Origin: Chitinophaga pinensis
GTDB taxonomy: Bacteria > Bacteroidota > Bacteroidia > Chitinophagales > Chitinophagaceae
Direction of reading: 5' to 3'
DNA length: 32,413 nt
Assembly: GCA_945872805.1 (NCBI GenBank)
Contig: CAMCBE010000001.1
Location: 1 to 32,413, forward strand
Of the stretch, positions 1 to 8,604 are shown piece after piece (position 1 is the stretch's first letter; each line of letters begins with the position of its first letter). The translations under genes were made by a program, and so were the position numbers. The notes beneath the pieces were generated by a model, which saw only the letters and a program-made list of their open reading frames with translations, had not been told where the DNA came from and made no database searches.

Positions 1-872
1 CCAAGCTGAAAGAAATCAGAAAAAAGATCTTGGATATGCTTATTCGGCTTCATACCTGAAATCATCATATTGCGGTGAGCACCCTCTTCAATCCACCACC
101 CTAAAATGGCTACTTGATGTTCAGTTAATGGCTTTTTACCATCGGCAGGCATAAATTCTTTATGGTTTATTGGCAAGGTTATGCGCCTAAAGATTTCACT
201 TGTAGCTGTATTTCCAGCCATAACGCCCTCTCTTGTTTTCCCCCCTGCTAAAATTTCCTCATACGAAGTAAGCAACAAACCCCCTTTTTTCTTTTGAGCA
301 TTATGACAGCTTGCACACTTAGATTGAAGTATCGGCATAACTGCATCGTTAAAAATATCCGCAGAATCCAAGCTAGAAATCCGTGCTGTAGGATCCTGAT
401 TTTTAGAACTATCTGTTCCTGAGAATGGGGAGAATTCTAGTAAAAAATTACTGCCATGGGTTAAGGTACCTCCCCAATGACCAGTTAATAGAAGCAATAC
501 CATAATGCTTGAAGCCAACGCTTTTCGGGTACCATCTCGATAAGAGGCTAGCCATGGCAAGCGATAAAATGATACTATAAAACAACAAAGAGAAAGAATC
601 GAAAGCGAGATACCACCAATCTTATGTAAGGATAAGATCTCCTCACTGTAGCCTCCACCAAGTGATAATATATAACCAGAAAGGGCAGATAAGATGGAAC
701 TCAATGCTGCCAAACCCCAAACAATAGGTAATACAGCATGCAGTGATGCATTTGGCTTCCACCTCAAATAGAGCTCAAAGAATAATGCAAATACCAATAT
801 ACCAATTGGCAGGTGCACAAACAATGGATGAAATCTTCCGAAAAACATATATAAGTCAGGAACTTGAAGCAT
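1..872 (-). CDS. Membrane protein with c-type cytochrome-like (CxxCH) domain, 3' end missing
   Basis: This reading frame opens at an ATG at 872 and stays open to the left edge, so the C-terminus is missing (290 codons present). The N-terminal part (residues 1-135) has about four hydrophobic segments and begins with a FHPLFVHLPIG motif typical of DUF2231-like membrane domains. Residues 175-260 form a Planctomycete-type cytochrome c domain with CASCH at 186-190 and the usual trailing FMPADGKKPL and WWIEEGA motifs. It is the last gene seen of a minus-strand operon, 33 bases after the beta-propeller gene. The family suggests a membrane-anchored exported heme protein. Whether heme is bound covalently, and what it does, is not shown. 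The missing part could carry a further domain. Confidence 0.8.
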   Translation of the reverse strand, partial: MLQVPDLYMFFGRFHPLFVHLPIGILVFALFFELYLRWKPNASLHAVLPIVWGLAALSSILSALSGYILSLGGGYSEEILSLHKIGGISLSILSLCCFIVSFYRLPWLASYRDGTRKALASSIMVLLLLTGHWGGTLTHGSNFLLEFSPFSGTDSSKNQDPTARISSLDSADIFNDAVMPILQSKCASCHNAQKKKGGLLLTSYEEILAGGKTREGVMAGNTATSEIFRRITLPINHKEFMPADGKKPLTEHQVAILGWWIEEGAHRNMMISGMKPNKHIQDLFSDFFQL

Positions 873-905
873 ACTATTGAATCATAAGAGTAATCAAGAA
901 CAAAA

Positions 906-1844
906 TTATTTTAATGGAGAACCTACCAATGGCTTGCCATTAGTCGTTAAAACTTGAAACTCATGAACACGATACCCGCTATAACTCCATACCATTTTTT
1001 TATCATAATCCAGTTCAAATAATTTAACACCCTCGCTTGCACCATAACTAGCAATAACAGTATTCCCATTGGTTAATCGTTGAGCACCACACGGATCACT
1101 GAATGGCTTTTCAGAAAAATCATCATTGGATATTTTCCAAACTACTTTTCCTGCAGCATCAAATTCAACTACCTTATTGCCATGGGTAAGTGTAACCAAT
1201 GTATTGTTATTCTTCAGACGAATGGCTGTAAATGGCCAATTCTCTGCAGCTCGTCCACCCAACTCAGGAAGATCAGATTTAAAAACATTCACCACTTCGC
1301 CACTCGGAGTATATTCCTTAACGCTAAATGCTAATAAATGTGGAACAAGGTAATTACCATTTGGCAACTTACGAGCCATCCTGGTTTGCATATGGGTATT
1401 GTCTGTCTCAGGCACTAACGGGACAGAGACTTTTTTAACGCCCTGTTGATCTACTTCAATGAGCTTGGGTTCTTTTCCTGATTCAGTAATTAACGTATAG
1501 CCATTCGCTAAACGTACTGCTGTTCCCAACTCATTTTCAGGAGAAGATTTTGAATAGGTAAAAATCACTTCTTTCTTTCCATTATATTCCTTCACTTCAT
1601 CACCCCAACATATTAATATATTGCCATTAGGAAGCACATACCCATCACGTGCCCCAGGTTTTCCTGAATTCCAAATTTCCTCTCCTTGTTCACCGATAAT
1701 TCCCGTAAAATCTGGACCAGCTATGAAAAAAGAATGGCGAATGGATGGCTTAGGATCAGTATGAATAGCAGCAGTCAACCCAACTACTAAAATTAATAAG
1801 GCAATTGGTATTAGATAAATTCTAGATTGTGAAGAGCGCATCAT
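906..1844 (-). CDS. Exported beta-propeller repeat protein
   Basis: This is a 312-residue protein with an N-terminal hydrophobic segment (residues 8-26) that acts as a signal peptide or anchor. The rest is built of repeats, each carrying an L-x-NGN-like turn: LPNGN near 71, LANGY near 112, LPNGN near 160, LKNNN near 210 and LTNGN near 257. Each is followed by a beta-strand such as TLIT or TVIA. This pattern fits the beta-propellers of PQQ-like or arylsulfotransferase-like proteins, but I see no catalytic signature. It starts 20 bases after the DUF1501 gene and precedes the cytochrome-like membrane protein, so it is probably co-transcribed with them. The function is unknown. A ligand-binding or scaffold role for the exported complex is a guess. 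Confidence 0.75.
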   Translation of the reverse strand: MMRSSQSRIYLIPIALLILVVGLTAAIHTDPKPSIRHSFFIAGPDFTGIIGEQGEEIWNSGKPGARDGYVLPNGNILICWGDEVKEYNGKKEVIFTYSKSSPENELGTAVRLANGYTLITESGKEPKLIEVDQQGVKKVSVPLVPETDNTHMQTRMARKLPNGNYLVPHLLAFSVKEYTPSGEVVNVFKSDLPELGGRAAENWPFTAIRLKNNNTLVTLTHGNKVVEFDAAGKVVWKISNDDFSEKPFSDPCGAQRLTNGNTVIASYGASEGVKLFELDYDKKMVWSYSGYRVHEFQVLTTNGKPLVGSPLK

Positions 1845-1864
1845 TGAGTTTTTAAATTAAAATA

Positions 1865-3331
1865 TTATGCAAGAATATCCTTAACTACATTTCCATGTAC
1901 ATCAGTCAACCTAAAATCCCTCCCACCAAAGCGGAAGGTCAACTGCTTATGATCCACCCCCAATAAATGAAGCATGGTAGCATGTAAATCATGAATACTA
2001 ACTGGATTATCAACAACACGGTATCCATAATCATCAGTTGTTCCATAAATAGTTCCACCCTTCACACCACCACCTGCCATCCACATACTGAATGCAGACG
2101 GATTATGATCACGACCATCTTCCCCTTGTGCAAAAGGAGTTCTACCAAATTCACCCGACCATACGACCAAGGTCTCATCCAGTAACCCCCTTAGTTTTAA
2201 GTCTTTCAACAAACCAGCAATCGGTTGATCAACTGCATGAGCATTATTCTCATGTCCAAGTTTTAAATTCACATGTTGATCCCATCGATCTGCACCATTT
2301 CCAACTGAAGGACAAGTCAATTCTATAAATCGCACACCACGTTCAACCAAACGGCGCGCCATCAAACATTGTGCTCCATAACTTCTGGTATGAGGATCCT
2401 GAGAATCCAATCCATATAATTTTTTTGTCGCCTCTGATTCCTCTTTAAAATCGGTCAACTCAGGAATAGAAGATTGCATCTTATACGCCATTTCATAATT
2501 TGAAATAGCAGACTCCACTTCATCTGCAGCACCTAAGGAACTCAATAAGGTTTTATCACGACGCTTTAAAAACGCCAATTTTTCTTCTTGAATACCAGCT
2601 ATAGAATCTACTGGTCTTATATTAGCAATGGGCTCTGCCCCCGTATGTAATATGGAAGATTGAAATGCGGCAGGAAGAAACCCATTTTTAAAATTATCCA
2701 AGCCCCCAGGAGGAATTAACCCCCCATCAAGTAATACGTACCCCGGAAGATTATTGTTTTCACTTCCCAAACCATAATTTACCCAAGCACCCATACTTGG
2801 CCTTCCTTGCAACCCACTACCCGTATGTAAAAAATAATTCGCATTGGTATGCTCTGGAAAATTTGAAACCATTGATCGAATGAGCGCCATATCATCAACA
2901 CAAGTAGCAATATGAGGAAACAATTCACTCACATCCATACCACATTCACCATGTTTCGAAAACGACCAAGGACTCTTTAATATCTTACCTACATTATTGA
3001 ATTGAGTGGCATCTACTTTAAATAAGGTACTTGGATCTAAACCATTTTCTTTTGCTAGTCGTGGTTTAGGATCAAAGGAATCCACTTGGGATACACCACC
3101 ATCCATATATAAGAAAATAATATTCTTTGCCTTTGGTATAAATCCAGGAGCTGTTGAACCACGAGTTAGGTGACTCATTAATTCATCTTTACCACGTGTT
3201 GCACTAGAACAAGATGGAAGCAAACTTCCGAACAAACTGACCATAGCAACAGAACCAAATCCACACTTGCATATATCAAGCATCTCTCTTCGAGATACCG
3301 GTCGCTGAATTGGATGTTTATGGTATGTCAT
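1865..3331 (-). CDS. DUF1501 domain protein (exported, alkaline-phosphatase-like fold)
   Basis: This is a 488-residue protein. The N-terminus has a twin arginine (SRREML, residues 13-18), a hydrophobic stretch and then LLPSC with Cys41, so it may be a Tat-exported lipoprotein. The body matches the DUF1501 family, a relative of sulfatases and alkaline phosphatases. Visible family motifs are FLYMDGGVSQVDSFDPK near residue 73, GEFGRTP at 393-399 and GRDHNP at 406-411. The start codon follows the TGA of the DUF1553 gene after one base, so translation is probably coupled. DUF1501 and DUF1549/DUF1553 proteins form a standard pair in Planctomycetes and Verrucomicrobia. The substrate is not known. 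The family assignment is sure and the biochemical role open. Confidence 0.9.
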   Translation of the reverse strand: MTYHKHPIQRPVSRREMLDICKCGFGSVAMVSLFGSLLPSCSSATRGKDELMSHLTRGSTAPGFIPKAKNIIFLYMDGGVSQVDSFDPKPRLAKENGLDPSTLFKVDATQFNNVGKILKSPWSFSKHGECGMDVSELFPHIATCVDDMALIRSMVSNFPEHTNANYFLHTGSGLQGRPSMGAWVNYGLGSENNNLPGYVLLDGGLIPPGGLDNFKNGFLPAAFQSSILHTGAEPIANIRPVDSIAGIQEEKLAFLKRRDKTLLSSLGAADEVESAISNYEMAYKMQSSIPELTDFKEESEATKKLYGLDSQDPHTRSYGAQCLMARRLVERGVRFIELTCPSVGNGADRWDQHVNLKLGHENNAHAVDQPIAGLLKDLKLRGLLDETLVVWSGEFGRTPFAQGEDGRDHNPSAFSMWMAGGGVKGGTIYGTTDDYGYRVVDNPVSIHDLHATMLHLLGVDHKQLTFRFGGRDFRLTDVHGNVVKDILA

Positions 3332-3332
3332 G

Positions 3333-6300
3333 TCAATTTAAATAAATGAACTCTTTCAAATTAAATATAGAATGAATATAATCCTTCCAAACTAACATTT
3401 CGAGATTGCCCTTAATACGTTGTGTAACATAGGTGTCTTTTAATCGTTTCATGTATTCTTGTGCATCTGCAATCTCGTCCTCCGAAGCATTTCGTGCAAG
3501 ACTTCGTTGGTATACCCAATTAACTCTATCACTAAATTGATTTTGTTTTGCTGATAGTAAATTTTTTGCCATTACAGTAGCCTCTTGAATCACAAAAGGA
3601 TCATTAAGCAAAATCAATGACTGTGCAGGAACGTTTGTTACCGTTCTCCTCCCAAAAGCTGTAGCAGGATTTGGTCGATCGAACGTAGACATCACTGGAT
3701 CGAGAAAATTTCTTCTTACCTCGATATAAATACTTCTTCGTTTATCGCCATCTATGGGACCAGAAGTATCTGGCTTACCTCGACCATTCATAAAAGATGT
3801 AATATGAACGAGTACAGGCTTACCATACATGGATTGCTTTAACTCACCTGATGCTGCCAACATCGCATCACGAATAGCTTCTGCCTCAAGTCGACGCACA
3901 GGATAATGGGCTAGAAAAATATTTGAAGGGTCCGATTCCTTATCGTTATCATTTGTAACCGCTGATCGCTTAAATGCATCTGAAAGCATTATATCCCGAA
4001 TCGTTTTTTTGATTGAGTAATGATCCCGTTGAAATTTAATGGCTAAATAATCCAACAGTTCAGGATGTGATGGCAACTTGCCTTGCATACCAAAATTATC
4101 AACCGTCTCAACTATTCCTCTTCCAAATAAATGATGCCAAATACGATTGACCATTACCCTTGAAGTAAGCGTATTGTTTGGATCAGTAATAGCATTCGCC
4201 AACTGTAAACGCCCACTTCCCTCAACATTAAAGTCAGGTTTAGATACCTTCACAGCATGTATAAATGCCCTATTTACAGGTGTTGGAGATAACTGCATAT
4301 GACTTCCTCGAATGAAAACAGGACTATTTTTGCCATAACCATCTACAACACCATCAAAAAATTCTATTGAATCTGCAAATGATTGTTGCAACTTTTTTCT
4401 GATTTGAAATTTGCTATTCAAGTTAGAAAATTGACGTTCTAATTTATTGGATTGAATTAGTGTATTGATAAAGTGAACGTCAGATACTGTAGCATTTTTA
4501 TCAGTCAACGCATGCAATGATTGATCCAAATTAGAAGGCTGTTGAGGTATCTTTTTTAAAGATGTCGATTCACTATTGTAGGCTATTGCATACTGAGCTT
4601 CAACATAACTGCCCTTCTTCATTTTAAAAACATGATTTTCAAAAACCCCTGTTAAAATTTCTATATACGCTTTATGTCCTTTCCACATGGTAACATCAAA
4701 CACATATTTTTTAAATATCTCTGAATCAATATGCTGATCCATATTACCATAAATAGGATAAGAAATTAATTGAAAATTATCTATGACAATTCTAATGGAA
4801 GCATTCATGCCAGCTGCCATCACAGCAATAAAGTTTTTATCAATCTTAAAATCTGGAGAACGGAGTGCACCAAAAATTCCTGTGGCTAGTTTTCTACTAG
4901 ACGCTTTCCCACCTTGTAAAGCCATCAGTTTACCTTGCTCATTAAATACGGGGTCTCCAAGTGTTGTAGCATCGCCAAATGCCACCCCATCTGATTTCCA
5001 TCCACTCAGGTCTGCATTGGTAAAATCTCCCAACACCATAACACTCGTATCCATTTTAGCAGGAGCAGTTGAAATTGATTTAGCAATAGAAACTGGTTTA
5101 GTGGCTGAAGAAACTACATCGCGTTTTTTAAACCACGTTGTAATAATATGTTCACGAATTGAATCATTCAATGCATTCAATTGTATAGCTTTCGGAATCG
5201 TTGCATTATTAGTTGCTTGGATAGGAGAGAAGCGAGTGCCTTCCATGATTCCATAGAAAGAATAATAATCCTTTGCACTAATTGGATCAAATTTATGATC
5301 ATGGCAACGCGCACAAGAAACCGTTAGGGCTTGAAACGTTTTTGCCGTTACATCAATCATATTATCGATCCGATCTGCTTCGTCTTTACGAACATCAACC
5401 GGACTATGCGTGCCCTCTGCCATAGTATAAAAAACTGTTCCAAGGGCAGACTCATTTATTTTTGTTTTTGCATTAACCCTTGGCTTATCCAATAAATCAC
5501 CTGCAAGCTGCTCGCGCACCAATTGATCATAGGGAACATCATCATTGAATGCACGAATTAAATAATCGCGGTATCGCCATGCTCCAGAAATAGTATAATC
5601 AAACTCATGCCCCTTAGTTTCTGCATACCGAACTAAGTCCATCCAATGACGAGCCCACCGCTCACCATATTGTGGTGATTGTAAATATTCGTCTACGATC
5701 TTGGTATAAGACTCTTTTGAATCATCTGCGATATATTTTTGAATTGCCTCTGGAGTAGGAGGGAGCCCCGTCAATAAATAAGAAACCCGTCTAATCAATG
5801 CATTTTTATCTGCTTGTCCCTGAGGATCAATATCGTTTTCCTTCAGTTTCTTTTCGATGAAGTAATCAATCGGATTTCCTGAATACTTTTTTACCTCTTC
5901 AGTTTCGTGTGGTGCAATAAATGCCCAATAAGGCTTCCATTCTGCACCCTGTTCAATCCATTTTTTCAATAAGGCAATTTCCCTTTCTGTTAGCTTCAAT
6001 TTAGATTCAGGCGTAGGCATCAAAACCTCTGGATCCTTATGATTGATGCGGTACAAAAGCAGACTTTTTTCTGAATGAATAGGATCAATAGCCTTTTCTC
6101 CATTTTTGGTTAACGCTGTTGCGCCTTCGTAGGTATCAAGACGAAGATTGCCCTTTCGGCTACTCGGATCTGGTCCATGACACAAATAACATTTTTGAAC
6201 CAAAATTGGCCGAATATCATAATTGAAATCTACCTTGTCAGCAATGGCTGGTGAATAGGATTGTTTACATCCAATGAAACCATAGACAAAAAACAACACC

Positions 6301-6350
6301 GCCCCTAGGGTAAAAAGTATATGCTTACTATTTTTGAAAGGTAGAGACAT
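3333..6350 (-). CDS. DUF1549/DUF1553 protein with Planctomycete-type cytochrome c domain
   Basis: This is a 1005-residue lipoprotein-like protein, with the hydrophobic leader ending at Cys28 (GFIGC). Domains in order are a Planctomycete cytochrome c domain (about 42-135, CYLCH at 54-58), DUF1549 (about 155-375, with a second CxxCH, CARCHDHKFDP, at 346-356), a beta-rich insert (about 430-630, with WKGHKAYIEI typical of this family) and a C-terminal DUF1553 domain (about 690-990, containing RVMVNRIWHHLFGRG). It is the first gene of the leftward operon and has a candidate promoter at 6404-6411. Family members often sit near polysaccharide-degrading genes. A role as an exported oxidoreductase or binding partner of the DUF1501 protein is inferred only. 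Confidence 0.9.
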   Translation of the reverse strand: MSLPFKNSKHILFTLGAVLFFVYGFIGCKQSYSPAIADKVDFNYDIRPILVQKCYLCHGPDPSSRKGNLRLDTYEGATALTKNGEKAIDPIHSEKSLLLYRINHKDPEVLMPTPESKLKLTEREIALLKKWIEQGAEWKPYWAFIAPHETEEVKKYSGNPIDYFIEKKLKENDIDPQGQADKNALIRRVSYLLTGLPPTPEAIQKYIADDSKESYTKIVDEYLQSPQYGERWARHWMDLVRYAETKGHEFDYTISGAWRYRDYLIRAFNDDVPYDQLVREQLAGDLLDKPRVNAKTKINESALGTVFYTMAEGTHSPVDVRKDEADRIDNMIDVTAKTFQALTVSCARCHDHKFDPISAKDYYSFYGIMEGTRFSPIQATNNATIPKAIQLNALNDSIREHIITTWFKKRDVVSSATKPVSIAKSISTAPAKMDTSVMVLGDFTNADLSGWKSDGVAFGDATTLGDPVFNEQGKLMALQGGKASSRKLATGIFGALRSPDFKIDKNFIAVMAAGMNASIRIVIDNFQLISYPIYGNMDQHIDSEIFKKYVFDVTMWKGHKAYIEILTGVFENHVFKMKKGSYVEAQYAIAYNSESTSLKKIPQQPSNLDQSLHALTDKNATVSDVHFINTLIQSNKLERQFSNLNSKFQIRKKLQQSFADSIEFFDGVVDGYGKNSPVFIRGSHMQLSPTPVNRAFIHAVKVSKPDFNVEGSGRLQLANAITDPNNTLTSRVMVNRIWHHLFGRGIVETVDNFGMQGKLPSHPELLDYLAIKFQRDHYSIKKTIRDIMLSDAFKRSAVTNDNDKESDPSNIFLAHYPVRRLEAEAIRDAMLAASGELKQSMYGKPVLVHITSFMNGRGKPDTSGPIDGDKRRSIYIEVRRNFLDPVMSTFDRPNPATAFGRRTVTNVPAQSLILLNDPFVIQEATVMAKNLLSAKQNQFSDRVNWVYQRSLARNASEDEIADAQEYMKRLKDTYVTQRIKGNLEMLVWKDYIHSIFNLKEFIYLN

Positions 6351-6403
6351 AATTAAGCTGATAATTCATTTAAATTAGTGAAATTTTCTTACTTATATAT
6401 AGA

Positions 6404-6411
6404 CAAACGTA
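6404..6411 (-). promoter_or_regulatory. Candidate Bacteroidota -7 element before the DUF1553-DUF1501 operon
   Basis: The minus strand reads TACGTTTG here, a full match to TAnnTTTG, 53 bases before the start codon at 6350. I do not see a clear -33 TTG at the expected spacing, so this is a moderate call. The divergent iolG gene shares the same 120-base gap; on the plus strand only a 7-of-8 match (TAAATTTA, 6427-6434) is visible. Confidence 0.45.
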
Positions 6412-6470
6412 AAAAGTAAAACAAACTAAATTTACCTTCAATAGCATCCTAAAAATTTCAAACTTATCTC

Positions 6471-7478
6471 ATGGTTAAAATCGGTATTCTCGGATTAGGT
6501 AGGATCGGGAAAATTCATCTCGAAAACCTTTGTACACGAATCCAAGGGGTTGAGGTAATCGCAGCGATGAACCCATCTGAAGAAGGAAAAAAATTTGCTG
6601 AAAAATTCAATGTCCCATTGATTACGTCAAATGCAGACGAAGTAATTAACCATCCAAGCATTGATGCTATACTGATTTGCACTTCTACCAACGTGCATGC
6701 AGATTATGTCATTCAATGTGCTAAAGCAGGTAAAGCGATTTTTTGTGAAAAACCACTCGACCTCTCTTTACAGAAAGTGCGTGAGACATTATCCATCGTA
6801 AAGCAAGCAGGCGTTCCATTGATGCTTGCCTTCAATCAACGCATGGACCCTAACTTCCAAGAACTTAAACAAACAATTGTTGAAGGAAAACTGGGGAAAC
6901 TTCGATCCATACACTTTATTAGCAGAGACCCCGCACCACCACCAATTCCGTATATTAAAGCTTCAGGGGGATTGTTCATGGACATGACCATACACAATTT
7001 TGATATGGCAGGCTATTTAGTAGATGAAGAAGTGGAAGAAGTATTTGCAAGAGGATTCAATTTAATAGACCCTGAAATTGGCAAGGCTGGTGATATTGAT
7101 ACAGGATATGTAATGATAACGTTTAAAAATAAGGTTACCGTCATTATCGAAAGTAGTCGAAACGCTTGTTATGGGTACGACCAACGAATTGAAGTATTTG
7201 GTTCTGAAGGAATGATGAAAGCAGAGAACCCGCTCAAAACAACGAATCAATTTATCGGCAAACAAGGAGTACACTTATCACGTAACCTTGATTTTTTCAT
7301 TGATAGGTATGAGAAATCCTATCTTTTGGAAATGACCGCATTCATTGAAGCGTTAGAGCAAAATAAGCCAATGCCCATTACTGGCGAAGATGGACTAAAA
7401 TCAATGCTATTAGCCTTGGCGGCAAAAAAATCAATGCTTGAAAATAGAATTGTAAAACTGAGCGAAGTGGATCTATAA
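6471..7478 (+). CDS. iolG: Inositol 2-dehydrogenase (Gfo/Idh/MocA family)
   Basis: This is a 335-residue NAD-dependent sugar or polyol dehydrogenase. The Rossmann motif GLGRIG is at residues 8-13 and the catalytic lysine lies in the EKP signature (93-95, Lys94). Asp171 and His175 in FMDMTIHNFDMAGYL match the Asp/His pair of Bacillus IolG in spacing, which favours myo-inositol oxidation to scyllo-inosose over other Gfo/Idh activities. Length is normal for IolG. It stands alone on the plus strand, between the leftward DUF1553 operon and the leftward DUF1684 gene, with no other iol genes in view. Relatives acting on other cyclitols or sugars cannot be excluded. Confidence 0.85.
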   Translation: MVKIGILGLGRIGKIHLENLCTRIQGVEVIAAMNPSEEGKKFAEKFNVPLITSNADEVINHPSIDAILICTSTNVHADYVIQCAKAGKAIFCEKPLDLSLQKVRETLSIVKQAGVPLMLAFNQRMDPNFQELKQTIVEGKLGKLRSIHFISRDPAPPPIPYIKASGGLFMDMTIHNFDMAGYLVDEEVEEVFARGFNLIDPEIGKAGDIDTGYVMITFKNKVTVIIESSRNACYGYDQRIEVFGSEGMMKAENPLKTTNQFIGKQGVHLSRNLDFFIDRYEKSYLLEMTAFIEALEQNKPMPITGEDGLKSMLLALAAKKSMLENRIVKLSEVDL

Positions 7479-7564
7479 AATCGCTAACCTGTTTTTCAAT
7501 TCCTGAATAGATATCAAAAATTATATAGAGTATGTTATTATAGCGAAATTAAAACATCACTCAA

Positions 7565-7592
7565 TTTGGATATTATCTACCCCTTATCCAAA
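7565..7592. terminator. Inverted repeat in the iolG / DUF1684 convergent gap
   Basis: TTTGGATA (7565-7572) and TATCCAAA (7585-7592) form a perfect 8-bp stem around a 12-base loop, between two convergent genes. That place suits a bidirectional terminator, but no T-run follows on either strand, so the call is weak. Confidence 0.3.
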
Positions 7593-7617
7593 CGATTATT
7601 TCAGATACCCTTAGCAA

Positions 7618-8514
7618 TTAATGAAAAACGCTTTTTTCTCCAGCGCTAATGTCAATTGGAAGGATGTTTTGCTTAGGGGGTATAGGACATGTTGCAAAAG
7701 TGGTAAATGCACAAGGAGGATTGAATGCTTTATTAAAGTCTATGTATGTAATCCCATTTTCATCAGGTTTAGGAACATACATAAATCTACCTGTATCGTA
7801 TGTCTCTAAACCATTTGTATTGTCTCCAAAAATAACAAACAAATCTCCCGTTCCTTCATCTAATGCATCAAGGGTATAAGAGACATTATTAATGCTAAAC
7901 CTAAGTTTGCCTGGAGATTGCTGCTGAGTCGTTTGTCCAAGTACATTCGTAATGGCAATCGTAGAATACAAAGAAGGTTCAAAAACAGCCTTGATATTGC
8001 ATTTCGGATCGATACTATAGCGATTGATATGCGTCAAGGCATTTAAGGCTGGGCTATTTAAATCACGAAAACGAATCCCAATTTTATTTTCCCTTTTTAT
8101 GACATTCCATTTGAATGTATTGTAAGACAACGATGGATTAGTCGCAGAGTCACTATGAAATACGGTTAAGTGTTGAATTTTTTTACCCTTCACCATAACA
8201 TCATTCCCTTCTGCAGTTACCCAATCAACTTTATTTGATGTTACGCTAAATGCGCCCAAATACTTTGGAAAATCTAGATGACTAAATATGATATCATTTG
8301 TAGAATCACTGCCAAAACTATTCTTGCCTTCTTTTAACCAAAATAACCCAGCAAGGTTTACCCATCCATTGGCAGCCTTTAGTGCATCAATCCTTTTGGT
8401 ATCCCACAATACAATTTCCTTTTTGTACGCTCGCTTAGAAACTTGTGCATCTAATTCTTGTTGAGCTAATAGGATAAAACAAAAAAGGATCAGAAGCCTA
8501 AAACCTAATTTCAT
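7618..8514 (-). CDS. Secreted DUF1684 domain protein
   Basis: This is a 298-residue protein of the DUF1684 family, recognised by GWVNLAGLFWLKEG near residue 50, by GRFMYVPKP and by the C-terminal DFNKAFNPPCAFTTFATCPIPP (written here only as landmarks: FNPPC and CPIPP). The leader is a clear signal peptide (MKLGFRLLILFCFILLAQQ). I chose the ATG at 8514 over the in-frame TTG at 8532 because the signal peptide then starts normally and because the TTG lies inside a strong promoter element (8530-8537). The gene follows the fucosidase on the minus strand, 81 bases after its end, with its own promoter. The biochemical function of the family is not established. Confidence 0.85.
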   Translation of the reverse strand: MKLGFRLLILFCFILLAQQELDAQVSKRAYKKEIVLWDTKRIDALKAANGWVNLAGLFWLKEGKNSFGSDSTNDIIFSHLDFPKYLGAFSVTSNKVDWVTAEGNDVMVKGKKIQHLTVFHSDSATNPSLSYNTFKWNVIKRENKIGIRFRDLNSPALNALTHINRYSIDPKCNIKAVFEPSLYSTIAITNVLGQTTQQQSPGKLRFSINNVSYTLDALDEGTGDLFVIFGDNTNGLETYDTGRFMYVPKPDENGITYIDFNKAFNPPCAFTTFATCPIPPKQNILPIDISAGEKSVFH

Positions 8515-8529
8515 CAATACGTATTTATT

Positions 8530-8558
8530 CAAAGATACTTAAATATAATAGTATGCAA
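8530..8558 (-). promoter_or_regulatory. Bacteroidota-type promoter of the DUF1684 gene
   Basis: On the minus strand, TTG (8556-8558), an 18-base spacer and TATCTTTG (8530-8537) fit the Bacteroidota housekeeping pattern TTG-N(17-23)-TAnnTTTG. The predicted transcript would start about 5-8 bases downstream, leaving a leader of roughly ten bases before the ATG at 8514. This is the best promoter match in the window. Confidence 0.6.
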
Positions 8559-8581
8559 TATTAGTAGACTAAATAATTTAT

Positions 8582-8604
8582 TTTCAATAATCTCCTTATT
8601 GAAA
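8582..8604 (-). terminator. Hairpin over the fucosidase stop codon
   Basis: TTTCAATAA (8582-8590) and TTATTGAAA (8596-8604) form a perfect 9-bp stem with a 5-base loop. On the minus strand the first arm contains the TAA stop of the fucosidase gene. There is no clear U-run after it, so it may act as a weak terminator or an mRNA 3' end stabiliser. Confidence 0.4.

Noticed and set aside
3188..3200. CACGTG cores at 3188-3200, 23560-23570 and 27553-27562 as further parS sites
   Set aside because: The flanking bases do not continue the GTTNCACGTGNAAC palindrome.
4783..5256. 157-codon plus-strand frame inside the DUF1553 gene
   Set aside because: It lies opposite a strongly conserved gene and its translation has no recognisable motif; it is an antisense shadow.
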